The notes below the pieces were generated by a model. That model was not told the DNA's origin. It searched no databases and saw only the letters and a program-made list of their open reading frames with translations. Of a stretch of DNA of 64,000 nt, positions 18,771 through 28,226 are shown in pieces (within the stretch, counting starts at the first letter, position 1; each line of letters begins with the position of its first letter). The DNA comes from Candidatus Helarchaeota archaeon (lineage in GTDB: Archaea; Asgardarchaeota; Lokiarchaeia; Helarchaeales; RDOG01): the NCBI GenBank assembly GCA_019058315.1, contig JAHPZH010000003.1:516451-580450 (forward strand). The letters run 5' to 3'. The position numbers and the translations under genes are program-made.

Positions 18771-19964
18771 TTGGGACATATTAGACATGGTAGTATAAGA
18801 GATAAAATTGCAATTATAGGTGTTGGTTGCACAAAATTTGGTGAATTATGGGATAAGAACCAATATGACTTGTTAAGGGAATCTACATATGCAGCTTTTA
18901 AAGATGCCGGAATTCAAGATCCAAATAAAGAAATCGATGCAATTTGGTGCGGCATACAATATTATTTTACTGGGCTTTCAGGTGGGACTGCTGCGGATGC
19001 TATGAAACTATATGGTAAACCAGTAACAAGAGTAGAGAATTTTTGTGCTTCTGGTATGGACGCATTTAGAAATGCTTGTTACGGAGTGGCATCAGGAGTT
19101 TGTGATATTAATCTCGCATGTGGTGTTGAAAAGTTGATGGATGAGGGAAGTGCAGGGCTTCCAGGCTTTCATGAGTTTGGTCATCCAGTATTACCTATGC
19201 CGTCAGCTCCAGCAATGTTTTGTTTTGCCGCATCTCGTTCTTTTGCAGAATATGGCTGGACAAAAGAAGATCTTGCCAGAGTTGCAGTAAAAAATCATAA
19301 AAATGGAGTTGCTCATCCTAAGGCTCACTTTAGACGCGCAATAACAATAGAAGATGCTTTAAATGCACCAATGATCGCTGAGCCACTTGGTCGTTTTGAT
19401 TGTTGTGCTATGAGTGATGGCAGTGCAGCTTTGATAGTCACGACGCCTGAAATAGCTGAAAGTTACGCCCATGCCAAAGATTATGTAGTGGTAAAAGCAA
19501 ATGCCATCTGCGTTGAAACCAACTTTCCGTGGTATAATCCGAATTATAGTTTTGTGGGTTTTCCATCAACACAAAAGGCTGCAAAATTAGCATATGAAGA
19601 AGCAGGTGTAAAAGACCCCAAAAAAGAAATATCATTAGCCGAAGTTCATGATTGTTTTACTATTACAGAATTAGTTAACTATCAAGATCTATTCTTCTGT
19701 GAACCTGGTGAAGCAGCACAATGGCTCAAAGATGGACATCCGGAAGTGGAAGGTGATTTGCCAGTCAATGCATCAGGAGGATTAAAATGTTTTGGACATC
19801 CCATTGGAGCAACGGGATGTAGAATGCTTCAAGAAGTAACTCGACAATTACAAGGTAGAGCAGAAGGTATGCAAGTCAAAGATCCAGAACTTGGTTTGGC
19901 ACATAATCTTGGTGGTGCCTTTACCGTAGCATCAGTTACAATTTTAGGAAAAGGGCCTCTATAA
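18771..19964 (+). CDS. Thiolase (SCP2/acetyl-CoA acetyltransferase type)
   Basis: 397 residues. The nucleophilic cysteine is C92 (FCASGMDAF), and the two catalytic histidines are H293 (VHDCFT) and H343 (GGLKCFGHPIGATG), so the enzyme looks competent. It catalyses thiolytic cleavage of a 3-ketoacyl-CoA or Claisen condensation of acetyl-CoA. The TTG start directly follows the TAA of the HMG-CoA-synthase-like/DUF35 gene with no spacer, and GGAGG lies inside that gene's last codons, so the two are translationally coupled. The partner's apparent lack of catalytic residues argues for a degradative or condensing thiolase complex rather than mevalonate synthesis. Confidence 0.93.
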   Translation: MGHIRHGSIRDKIAIIGVGCTKFGELWDKNQYDLLRESTYAAFKDAGIQDPNKEIDAIWCGIQYYFTGLSGGTAADAMKLYGKPVTRVENFCASGMDAFRNACYGVASGVCDINLACGVEKLMDEGSAGLPGFHEFGHPVLPMPSAPAMFCFAASRSFAEYGWTKEDLARVAVKNHKNGVAHPKAHFRRAITIEDALNAPMIAEPLGRFDCCAMSDGSAALIVTTPEIAESYAHAKDYVVVKANAICVETNFPWYNPNYSFVGFPSTQKAAKLAYEEAGVKDPKKEISLAEVHDCFTITELVNYQDLFFCEPGEAAQWLKDGHPEVEGDLPVNASGGLKCFGHPIGATGCRMLQEVTRQLQGRAEGMQVKDPELGLAHNLGGAFTVASVTILGKGPL

Positions 19965-19969
19965 TCCCC

Positions 19970-19999
19970 TTATTTTACTTTCCTTTATCCCTTTTTTTT
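19970..19999 (+). terminator. T-rich putative terminator after the thiolase operon
   Basis: TTATTTTACTTTCC and an eight-T run lie between the thiolase stop and the convergent acyl-CoA synthetase gene. Confidence 0.35.
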
Positions 20000-20022
20000 A
20001 TTAAAAAAAATAATTATTGTTT

Positions 20023-21717
20023 TTATGATTCTTTTTTTTCTTCCCATTCTCTAAGTTTTCTTCGAAATACTTTGCCTACAGCAGTACGGGGAAGTCTATT
20101 AATGAATTCTACTTTTCTTGGCCATTTATAACCTGCCATACGTTCTTTTGCCCATTCAATGATTTCCTGTTCTGTGATTTTCCCATCACGATATTCTTTT
20201 CTAAGTACAATAAAAGCTTTTATTGTTTCACCAATGACAGGATCCGGAACACCAACCACTCCTACTTCTAGAACTGCTGGGTGTTCATATAATTTTTCTT
20301 CTACCTCTCTAGGCATAACTTTATATCCTTTGTATTTAACCATATCCTTTGTTCGACCTTCAATGTAGAAATAGCCGTCCTCAGCCATTCTTGCTAAGTC
20401 TCCAGTTCTTAACCATCCATCAGATGTAATAGTTTTTGCTGTAGCTTCCGGTTTCTTCCAATATCCTTTCATAATCTGTGGACCCCGAATTAACAACTCC
20501 CCTACTTGATCTAATGGTAATTCTTCTAATGTCGCTGGATCTACAATCTTGGCGTCAGTATCGATTATAGGGACACCAATACTTTCAGCTCTTATTTCGG
20601 GAAGCCATTCTGGTTGTGTATGAGTTATAGGGCTTGCCTCAGTCAACCCATAACCTTGTCCCATTTTTACTCCTGTTACTTCCTCCCATCTACGACTTAT
20701 TTCGGGGGGTAAAGCTGCTGAACCTGATCCCGAGCTTTCTAAGGAGCTTAGATCGCGTTTTGTAAAATCTGGGTGATTTACGAGCATTTGGAACATTACT
20801 GGCACTCCAACAAACCCTCTTAATTTGTATGTCTCAATTGTCTTAAGGATTTCTCCAGCATCAAACGAAGTATACATGATCATCATCGCTGCTGCTGAGA
20901 GTGATATTAATACAACAGTGAAACCGAAAGTATGACATATTGGTAAGACTGTTACACTAGTAATCTTTCCAATTTCTTCTACATATCGATTCTTTGCTAT
21001 CCCCATTGTACATAATGCATCTGCTATAAGATTATTGTGAGTTAACATAACTCCCTTCGGCAATCCGGTGGTTCCTCCCGTATATAAAAGAGCCGCTATG
21101 TCATTTAATGGATCAATTTCAACTTTTGGAGGTTTAGGTTCCTTGTCTTTAACAAAATCTTCAAAAAGTATTGCATCACCTTTTGGTTTTTGGGCACCTA
21201 ACAAAATTACATTTTCAATTTCAACTTTCTCCCTAGCTTTTTTAATTGTCCTATAGTTGTCACTATGACAAAAAACCGTGTTAATATTACCAGCATCTCT
21301 TACTATATGAGCTACATCGGATTCTTTTAGTAATGGATTTATTGGAGTAGCCGCTGCTCCACATTGAGTTATCCCAAAAATTGAAAATATAAATTCTGGA
21401 CGATTGGAAGTCATAATCGCAACTGAACTTCCTTTTTTAACACCTAAATCATTATAAAGACCATTTGAAATCTTATCTGCATATAAAAAGACATCTCGAT
21501 AGGTATATTTCTTATCAGTGGGAACAAAATAAATAGCTACATTATTTGGAAAATCCTCGGCGACTTGCCGAATATAATCATTTATTGAAATTGGATCATA
21601 CTTGATGGTTTTTGGTATATCAGCAGGTTTGTAGCTATTCCAGATTCTATTTGGTCTAACATAAGGGGATTCGTTTTTATAATCGTAAATAGGCTCCCAT
21701 TTTTTTTCTTCACTCAT
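20023..21717 (-). CDS. AMP-forming acyl-CoA synthetase (long-chain/aromatic acid:CoA ligase type)
   Basis: 564 residues. It activates a carboxylic acid with ATP to an acyl-adenylate and transfers it to CoA. The ANL-family motifs are complete: P-loop YTGGTTGLPKG (about 211-221), 'GQGYGLTEASP' (A5), 'GWLRTGDLA' (A7), the hinge near 'GRTKDMVKYKG', and the C-terminal catalytic lysine in 'PRTAVGKVFRR'. GAGGT stands before the ATG. It converges on the thiolase pair, which would act downstream in beta-oxidation-like breakdown. The chain length or ring preference cannot be read here. Confidence 0.92.
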   Translation of the reverse strand: MSEEKKWEPIYDYKNESPYVRPNRIWNSYKPADIPKTIKYDPISINDYIRQVAEDFPNNVAIYFVPTDKKYTYRDVFLYADKISNGLYNDLGVKKGSSVAIMTSNRPEFIFSIFGITQCGAAATPINPLLKESDVAHIVRDAGNINTVFCHSDNYRTIKKAREKVEIENVILLGAQKPKGDAILFEDFVKDKEPKPPKVEIDPLNDIAALLYTGGTTGLPKGVMLTHNNLIADALCTMGIAKNRYVEEIGKITSVTVLPICHTFGFTVVLISLSAAAMMIMYTSFDAGEILKTIETYKLRGFVGVPVMFQMLVNHPDFTKRDLSSLESSGSGSAALPPEISRRWEEVTGVKMGQGYGLTEASPITHTQPEWLPEIRAESIGVPIIDTDAKIVDPATLEELPLDQVGELLIRGPQIMKGYWKKPEATAKTITSDGWLRTGDLARMAEDGYFYIEGRTKDMVKYKGYKVMPREVEEKLYEHPAVLEVGVVGVPDPVIGETIKAFIVLRKEYRDGKITEQEIIEWAKERMAGYKWPRKVEFINRLPRTAVGKVFRRKLREWEEKKES

Positions 21718-21805
21718 AAAAATACCTCGACTTCTTTTAAATTATTTTAATATTATTTTTATTAATAAATCCACCATTTAATTTGATTTTTTCTTATAAA
21801 AAAGG

Positions 21806-21814
21806 TTTAAATAA
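21806..21814 (+). promoter_or_regulatory. TATA-like box for the WD40-TPR gene
   Basis: GGTTTAAATAATG lies about 70 bases upstream of the GTG start at 21883. This is typical archaeal promoter spacing with a leader of about 45 bases. The gene's ribosome binding site, GAGGGAA, is at 21871. Confidence 0.35.
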
Positions 21815-21882
21815 TGTCACTTCTTATCTAAGAAATACTAAAAAGAAAATACCTATTTCATAGATTAAAAGAGGGAATCTTA

Positions 21883-23571
21883 GTGAGTAAAAACATTTCG
21901 GAGGAATTTATCCTTAAACATGAAGATATAGTTAGATCAATTTCTGTATCTCCAGATAAAAAATATTTAATCAGTGGTTCTCAAGATAAAACAATTAGAG
22001 TCTGGGAGTTGGAAACTGGAAATCTCGTTCATAATCTTAAAGGTCATACTGGTTGGGTATTAACAGTCGCAGTCTCTCCAAATGGAGAATATATTGTTAG
22101 TGGATCGTCAGACAAAACAATCAAAATTTGGGATCTTGAAACTGGGTTGCTTATCCGCACACTTGAAGGGCATAATCTTTATGTATTCTCCGTTGCAGTT
22201 TCTGAAGAATATATCTTTAGTTCATCTTGGGATAAGACTATTAAAGTCTGGAGTTTAAAAACTGGAAAATTAATACACACAATTAAAGGTCATAAAGATT
22301 GTGTGTATACAATAATTTTATCTCCTGATAATAATTATTTATTGAGTGGATCTTGGGATGCAACAATTAAGATGTGGGAGATAGGCACATGGAAACACAT
22401 CTGTGATTTCACAGGTCACGAGAGTGCTATTTATTCGCTTGCAATAACATCTGATGGAAGATATATCTTTAGTGGATCGGGGGATAATACCATTAAGATG
22501 TGGGATTCTAAGAATAAATTAATTATTCGCACTTTTGAGGCACATACAGATCAAATATATGCTCTTGCGGTTCTACCAGATAATAAAATTATTACTGGTT
22601 CGGCAGATAAAAGCATTTGGATTTGGAATTATTTAAATGGTTGGGCACTCGGGAAACTTACAGGATACTCAGCAATTTATTCTCTTGCAGCTCCAGGGAA
22701 ATATATTATTTGTGCATTCGAAGATAAAACAATTAAAGTATGGAATACAGATAAATTTCAAGAAGGAATCTCAATTGAAGAATTGATTAAATCACATTTC
22801 AAATTCGGACGAAGTACAGGCTATGATCTATTTAGTAAAGGTGCTTATTATCAGAATGTAGGAGATTACGTAAAAGCAATTGATTACTTTAAAAGAGCTC
22901 TTGAATATGAAATGCAAAATAGCGAAGTTTGGAATAGATTAGGAATATGTTATAGTTCTATGGGCAAGATAAAAGAAGCTATAGATTCTTTTCAAAATGC
23001 AATAAAAATTAATTCCAATGATAGTTCAATATGGATCAATATGGGTATAGCATATAGTATAACGGATAATAATAAGGCCATCGAATGCTTTCAAGAAGCT
23101 GTTAAAATTAACCCATATAATAGATTGGGTTGGTATATTATGGGATTGACTTATTTCCTTTCGGGTTCCGCTTTAGAATCTATTGATCCATTTAAAAAAG
23201 TTATAGAAATTAACCCTAATGGACTTTTTCCGTGGTATCATATTGGACTTGCACTCGCTTTTGTAGAAAAATTTGAAAAAGCAATCGAATGGTTGCAAAA
23301 AGCTATTAAAAATGATTCTTCGAATTATAAAGCTTGGATACTAATGGGAATATGTTATACCGAGTTAAAGAAAAAAGATGAAGCTATGAATTGTTATGAA
23401 AAAGCTATTAATCTATTAGAAAGTCATCTGCAAGTATTTCCTTATGATAGTGATGCGAGAATTTTCTTAAATTGGGCAAGATATAAAACAAATGTTAGTA
23501 AATATAAGTCAGAAATGCTAAAAAAGGAGAAAGAGAAAGCTAGAGAGAATATAAAAAGTTATTACTCTTAA
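21883..23571 (+). CDS. WD40-repeat and TPR-repeat protein
   Basis: 562 residues. Residues about 8-285 contain seven WD40 repeats, most ending in (V/I/M)W and carrying GH and S-x-D-K-T-I motifs, enough for one closed seven-bladed propeller. Residues about 305-500 contain six TPR-like units (for example AIDYFKRALE, AIDSFQNAIKIN, AIECFQEAVKINP). Both are protein-interaction scaffolds, and I see no catalytic motif. The start is a GTG with GAGGG before it. It stands alone between two acyl-CoA synthetase genes of opposite strand. It may be an assembly platform. Its partners are unknown. Confidence 0.92.
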   Translation: MSKNISEEFILKHEDIVRSISVSPDKKYLISGSQDKTIRVWELETGNLVHNLKGHTGWVLTVAVSPNGEYIVSGSSDKTIKIWDLETGLLIRTLEGHNLYVFSVAVSEEYIFSSSWDKTIKVWSLKTGKLIHTIKGHKDCVYTIILSPDNNYLLSGSWDATIKMWEIGTWKHICDFTGHESAIYSLAITSDGRYIFSGSGDNTIKMWDSKNKLIIRTFEAHTDQIYALAVLPDNKIITGSADKSIWIWNYLNGWALGKLTGYSAIYSLAAPGKYIICAFEDKTIKVWNTDKFQEGISIEELIKSHFKFGRSTGYDLFSKGAYYQNVGDYVKAIDYFKRALEYEMQNSEVWNRLGICYSSMGKIKEAIDSFQNAIKINSNDSSIWINMGIAYSITDNNKAIECFQEAVKINPYNRLGWYIMGLTYFLSGSALESIDPFKKVIEINPNGLFPWYHIGLALAFVEKFEKAIEWLQKAIKNDSSNYKAWILMGICYTELKKKDEAMNCYEKAINLLESHLQVFPYDSDARIFLNWARYKTNVSKYKSEMLKKEKEKARENIKSYYS

Positions 23572-23597
23572 AAAAATATTAAAAAATCATTATTTTT

Positions 23598-25256
23598 TTA
23601 AATTTTCTCCTTATCTCTTAATTTTCTTCGAAGTATTTTTCCAACTGCACTTTTTGGGAAAGATCCTACAAATTCTACTTTTCTAGGATATTTGTAGGCG
23701 GCAAGTTCTTCACGTGACCAATCAATAATTTCTTTTTCAGTAATTTTTCCTTTGTATTCACTATTTAATCGGATAAATGCTTTAATAGTTTCACCTGCAA
23801 CGGGATCTGGAATCCCTACGACGGATACTTCTTCAATAGCAGGGTGTTCGTATAAAACTTCTTCTACTTCGCGTGGATAAACCGAATGTCCTTTATATTT
23901 AATAAGATCTTTCATTCTATCCAGAAGATAAATATATCCTTCTTCATCTAACTTACCATAATCTCCTGTTTTTAACCATATCATTCCACCAGCTTCAAAT
24001 AAGACTCCCTTTGTTTTTTCAGGTCTTTTATAATAACCCTTCATTACTTGCGGTCCACTTACAACAAGTTCTCCCTCTTTTCCAACAGGTAGAAAATTAT
24101 TATCTTCATCTATAATTCCAACATACGTATTTGGTATGGGAAATCCACAAGATCCTAGTTTTTTCTTTCCAAAAGGTGCATTTATACAAACAACAGGTGA
24201 TGCCTCTGTAAGCCCATACCCTTCTGCCATACGCCATCCTGTTATATTTTCCCATTTTTTTGCCAATTCTACAGGTAAAGCACCAGCACCAACATTTGCA
24301 AGTTGAAATTGTGACATATTAACTTTCTTTTCCTTGACTAGTGGATGATTCATAAGAGTTATAAACATTGTAGTAACACCTTGCATTCCTACGGCATCCT
24401 GATTAAATTTCTCCAATACTTCTTCTGGATTAAAAGTTGGAAATAAATAAGATTTAGCCCCAACTAATGAATTTAGCGCCAATTCGCAAGTTTGTCCATA
24501 AATATGATACCAAGGTAAGACACTGACCATTACTTGTCGTTCCCATTTATAAAATTCCTTTAAATGATTTACATATGGTACTAATTGATGCGCATTTGCA
24601 ACAACATTTCTATGTGTTAACATAGCACCTTTTGGATCTCCTGTTGTACCTCCTGTATATTGAATTATAGCAAGATCATCAGGATTTATATCTACTTTTG
24701 GTGGTTCCGGAGGATTGTTCATTATTGTATCAAAATGATAGATTCCATTTTCAGGATCTTCAGGTTTTTTTATTTCTTTACCCTCAACATTCACTAGAAT
24801 TATATTTTTAAGATTTGTTTCAGCTCTTATCTTTTTAACATGTCGGAAAAATCTATCTAATACTATTATTGTTGTAGCCCCACTATCATTTACTTGGTAT
24901 TTTACTTCCCGTCCAACAAAAAGTGGACTAATAGCTGTCAAATAAGCCCCAGTCGTAAGAATTCCAAAGTAACTGAAAATGAAATGAGGACAATTAGGAA
25001 GAAAAATAGCAACTATATCACCTTTCTTTATTCCTAATTTTGCAAGACCTGTAGCAACTCTTTTTGATAAATCAACTATCTGGTTAGCAGAAAATTCTCG
25101 TCCAAAATAGTCAATAACTATATTGTCACCGAATTTTTTTGCTGTATTTTCACCCATTTCGGGAATAGTCATGTCTGGAATTTCAACCCATTTGTCAAAA
25201 CCTGGTGGTGCATATTTCATCCAGTATTTGTCTTTAATTTCTTGAGGAATATCCAT
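23598..25256 (-). CDS. AMP-forming acyl-CoA synthetase (second copy)
   Basis: 552 residues, homologous to but clearly distinct from the enzyme at 20023-21717. ANL motifs: YTGGTTGDPKG (about 200-210), 'AEGYGLTEASP', 'WLKTGDYG', 'DRMKDLIKYKG' and the catalytic lysine in 'KSAVGKILRR'. It lies 146 bases downstream of the Fe-S oxidoreductase subunit gene on the same strand, so it may belong to the same transcription unit. That would link acid activation to an FAD/Fe-S dehydrogenation step. GGAAG precedes the ATG at 25256. Confidence 0.92.
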   Translation of the reverse strand: MDIPQEIKDKYWMKYAPPGFDKWVEIPDMTIPEMGENTAKKFGDNIVIDYFGREFSANQIVDLSKRVATGLAKLGIKKGDIVAIFLPNCPHFIFSYFGILTTGAYLTAISPLFVGREVKYQVNDSGATTIIVLDRFFRHVKKIRAETNLKNIILVNVEGKEIKKPEDPENGIYHFDTIMNNPPEPPKVDINPDDLAIIQYTGGTTGDPKGAMLTHRNVVANAHQLVPYVNHLKEFYKWERQVMVSVLPWYHIYGQTCELALNSLVGAKSYLFPTFNPEEVLEKFNQDAVGMQGVTTMFITLMNHPLVKEKKVNMSQFQLANVGAGALPVELAKKWENITGWRMAEGYGLTEASPVVCINAPFGKKKLGSCGFPIPNTYVGIIDEDNNFLPVGKEGELVVSGPQVMKGYYKRPEKTKGVLFEAGGMIWLKTGDYGKLDEEGYIYLLDRMKDLIKYKGHSVYPREVEEVLYEHPAIEEVSVVGIPDPVAGETIKAFIRLNSEYKGKITEKEIIDWSREELAAYKYPRKVEFVGSFPKSAVGKILRRKLRDKEKI

Positions 25257-25402
25257 TTAACTTCCACTTCCTTAAATTCAATTCTTTAGATTTTATTATT
25301 TTTAATTTATTTTTATTATTTTAAAAAAGGTTATTGTTATATAAGAAGAGAAAAAAATGCTCTTTATATTTTTTAATATTAATAGAGGGATATTACGTTT
25401 AT

Positions 25403-26608
25403 TTATAATGCTCTTAAAATCAAATCTGTAATATCGATAATTTCTAGCGATTCTTTATTCATTTCAGTAGCAGCAGCAGTTAAGTTATTCAAACAAAATG
25501 GACAAGCTGATGTAACTATTTTTGCATTTGTATCAATTGCTTCATCAATTCTAACTTTAGCAATTTCTAATGCTAATTCTGGAAAACTGCTTTTAACACC
25601 TCCACCTGCTCCACAGCACCAAGCATTTTCCCTATTTCTTTTCATTTCGATAAGCTGTAATCCAGGTATTAATTGAAGGATATTTCTAGGAGCATCATAT
25701 AAATTAGAAGAACGACCAAGATGGCAAGGATCGTGATATGTTACAATTTCATTAATTTCATTTTCAAATTTCAATTTTCCATTTTTTATTAGTTGTTCAA
25801 TGAATTCTGTGATGTGTAGAACTTCAAAAGGTAATTCCCCAACAAGATCAGGATAATCATTTTTTAGCGTTTTATAACACCCAGCACAGTGGGTTATTAT
25901 TAATTTCGCCCCGGAATTTTTTATAGCCTCAACATTTTTATATGCTAATTCTTTTGCTAAGGTTTTTTTACCAATCCTTAATGCTACACTACCACAGCAT
26001 TTTTCATTTTCACCAAGGATGCCGAATTCAACATTTGCTTTCTTTAATATTTTAATTACATTTTTTGTAATCCTTTGTGATCTGTAACTTTCTGTACATC
26101 CAATATAAAATATGATATCTGCTTTATTTGGGATTCTTTCACCTTTCAGCCAATTTAAACGATCACTATGTTTTTCCATATAGGGATTATTTTCTTCTTG
26201 ACACCAATCTAAAATTTCTTTATGTCTTGGTAAAATAAAACCATTCTCAACTAGATCTTCTCGAAATGCTTCCCAAACTGTCACATGATCTAACCAATAA
26301 GAGTTTGGTAGGTTAATACAAGGATCATAACTGTTATGGCAGATTGCTTTACAAGAACCACAAGTAGTACATTGGTAGAAACATTCTGCAATTTCCTCAG
26401 TTAATTCTAGGGTTCCCTCGAGGAGACCTTCCAGTACCCTAAACTTTCCTCTTGCGGTTGATGGTTCAAAACCAGCAGTATGTTCATAGATCGGACAGAC
26501 ACCGAACCTTCCTACTCCCGGGCGATGTCCAATTCTACAATCACCAACACCCATACATGAATGGATCATTTTTTCATATTTCTTTAAATTAGTCAATTTA
26601 ACCTTCAA
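25403..26608 (-). CDS. Fe-S oxidoreductase subunit with two CCG domains (GlcF/HdrD/LutA-like)
   Basis: 401 residues. Near the N-terminus a four-cysteine ferredoxin-like cluster is visible (CFYQCTTCGSCKAIC, about residues 87-101), plus cysteines around 18-38. Two CCG domains follow: the first has C-GC-ESYRS, 'KCCGS' and 'HCAGCY', the second 'DPCHLGRSS', 'WCCGAGGG' and 'CPFCLNN'. In heterodisulfide reductase and glycolate or lactate oxidase these domains hold a [4Fe-4S] cluster at the electron exit. The start is TTG at 26608, six bases after the stop of the upstream FAD subunit gene. It is probably the electron-accepting partner of one or both FAD subunits. Confidence 0.9.
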   Translation of the reverse strand: MKVKLTNLKKYEKMIHSCMGVGDCRIGHRPGVGRFGVCPIYEHTAGFEPSTARGKFRVLEGLLEGTLELTEEIAECFYQCTTCGSCKAICHNSYDPCINLPNSYWLDHVTVWEAFREDLVENGFILPRHKEILDWCQEENNPYMEKHSDRLNWLKGERIPNKADIIFYIGCTESYRSQRITKNVIKILKKANVEFGILGENEKCCGSVALRIGKKTLAKELAYKNVEAIKNSGAKLIITHCAGCYKTLKNDYPDLVGELPFEVLHITEFIEQLIKNGKLKFENEINEIVTYHDPCHLGRSSNLYDAPRNILQLIPGLQLIEMKRNRENAWCCGAGGGVKSSFPELALEIAKVRIDEAIDTNAKIVTSACPFCLNNLTAAATEMNKESLEIIDITDLILRAL

Positions 26609-28175
26609 ATTATCTCACTCACTATACATTCCTAAATTATATTTTCCCGGAGAAAGGATTCCTCGTGGATCTAAAGTTTGTTTAATATTTCTCAAAAAAT
26701 TAAGAAATTGTCCTGAAAATCCTCCTGTTCTTATTAAAGATCTTGAATATCTCAATCCAGTCATATATGGCATAACACCCAATTTAATAGCAGCATCCAT
26801 AAAGCTATCCCATAATTCTCCATTTAATTTTCTATATTCGGGTTTATTCCATACTATTAAACCTATAGGAAACGATATAGTTGTGTGGTCACATAAACTA
26901 ATCATTCCCCCAGTTGCAGGAAAGGCCTTAACAGCTTGTAGTTTTTCACTATTTTCAAGTGTCCATTTAGATAAACCCTTTGTTAATTCTGGGTAGTTAT
27001 GCATAGCTATTCTACATTCTGCTGATTGTCCGGTACTTTCTGGCCCTAATGCCCCCCATATATGATGTGAAACTTGCCAATATTCGTTTTTATCATTATC
27101 CCATTTAAATATCTTTTTTTGGGCATCAATAGACTCAACACCTTTTTCTGCTAATGAAATCTCTTCTATTATCTTTGAATTTTCTTCTATAATATTTTCA
27201 TTCTCGCCTATTAATTTGTATTCTAGCATAGACCTTCCTTTTGGGTTGATACTTTTCATATTTTCATCTATGGGAGGGAGATCAGGGAGAATTTTAATTA
27301 TAGAAGCCTGAACTAATGGGGAATCCATGAACTCGGCTCTAAAAATCCCTAAGTATCCTTTTTTACGACAATTAAATAAAATTTTAAGTGCTACTTCTGC
27401 GGACTTTCTTCTTAATGTAAAAGACATGTGAGATCGGAATTTAGGCTTTGAGTAAATTTTTAAAATTGCCTCAGTTTTAATTCCCATTATTCCATTATCA
27501 CCTAAAAAGATACCTAAAAGGTCAGATACGAACCCAAACCTATTAAACGGGTTTTTTACATATTTACATTCGCCAGAGCCAGTTTCTATAATATCACCAT
27601 TTTTATTTGGTAATACAACCTTTAATCCTATACAATTCTTCGTTACAGGCCCATATATTGCAATACCCTCTCCATAACTATTATTGCTCAATCCTCCTCC
27701 TACGACAGCTGACATTCCACTATTAGGCCCCACGTTTCCAGTGTAATACCCTTTTTCCATTAAGAAAGTATTTAATTCTGCCCAAGTTATTCCACATTGG
27801 ACTCTAACAGTTAGATGGTCTTCATCGAGATTCAATATTTTATTCATTCTTGTTGTATCGATCACAATACCTCCAGGTTTATACGGGATAGCTCCTTGCT
27901 GAAGTCCAGCACCTCCACCTCTTGGAATTATTGGAATTCTCTCACTATATGCAATCTTAACAATCTCAGAGATTTCCTCTGAATTTTCCGGGCGTACAAC
28001 AAAGTCTGGGAGATTATCTTCAATAACGGAATTCATAGATCTTGAATAACTCTTTCTAATGTAATCTGCGTTAGAAACATATTTACTACTGACAATATCT
28101 CTTAAGGAATTGAGAATATTCATGTTTATCTCCGATTTATAAAACATTTGGTTTGTTAAACATTTAAAAATCTAT
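26585..28175. repeat. Tandem duplication unit A (about 1.6 kb)
   Basis: This unit holds the first few codons of the Fe-S subunit gene, all of FAD-oxidase copy A and about 50 bases of leader. It is repeated as unit B at 28201-29809. Long stretches are identical at the nucleotide level. Confidence 0.85.
26615..28123 (-). CDS. FAD-linked oxidase subunit, GlcD-type (tandem copy A)
   Basis: About 502 residues. The N-terminal FAD-binding PCMH domain is clear (PRGGGAGLQQGAIP near 77-90, GMSAVVGGGLSNNSYG near 145-160), and a C-terminal FAD-oxidase domain runs to the end (TLDPRGILSPGKY). These enzymes oxidise 2-hydroxy acids such as glycolate, lactate or 2-hydroxyglutarate, or alkylglycerone phosphate. 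I chose ATG 28123 because CGGAGAT stands just before it. Most of the sequence is identical to copy B upstream. The differences fall in two patches within the substrate domain. The Fe-S partner gene follows after six bases. Confidence 0.9.
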   Translation of the reverse strand: MNILNSLRDIVSSKYVSNADYIRKSYSRSMNSVIEDNLPDFVVRPENSEEISEIVKIAYSERIPIIPRGGGAGLQQGAIPYKPGGIVIDTTRMNKILNLDEDHLTVRVQCGITWAELNTFLMEKGYYTGNVGPNSGMSAVVGGGLSNNSYGEGIAIYGPVTKNCIGLKVVLPNKNGDIIETGSGECKYVKNPFNRFGFVSDLLGIFLGDNGIMGIKTEAILKIYSKPKFRSHMSFTLRRKSAEVALKILFNCRKKGYLGIFRAEFMDSPLVQASIIKILPDLPPIDENMKSINPKGRSMLEYKLIGENENIIEENSKIIEEISLAEKGVESIDAQKKIFKWDNDKNEYWQVSHHIWGALGPESTGQSAECRIAMHNYPELTKGLSKWTLENSEKLQAVKAFPATGGMISLCDHTTISFPIGLIVWNKPEYRKLNGELWDSFMDAAIKLGVMPYMTGLRYSRSLIRTGGFSGQFLNFLRNIKQTLDPRGILSPGKYNLGMYSE

Positions 28176-28226
28176 TTATAATCTTTTCCATTTTAATTTC
28201 CTTAAATTAGTCAATTTAACCTTCAT
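28176..28226 (-). pseudogene. Relic 5' end of the Fe-S subunit gene left by the tandem duplication
   Basis: On the minus strand an ATG at 28226 opens the codons MKVKLTNL, the same first eight residues as the intact Fe-S subunit gene at 26608 (which uses TTG). The frame then diverges and stops after 16 codons. It directly follows FAD-oxidase copy B, exactly as the intact gene follows copy A. It therefore marks one breakpoint of the duplication and is not a functional gene. Confidence 0.75.

Noticed and set aside
17334..19964. Assignment of the pair to the mevalonate pathway as HMG-CoA synthase and acetoacetyl-CoA thiolase
   Set aside because: The synthase-like protein appears to lack the catalytic Glu, Cys and His, so this function is not supported by the sequence.
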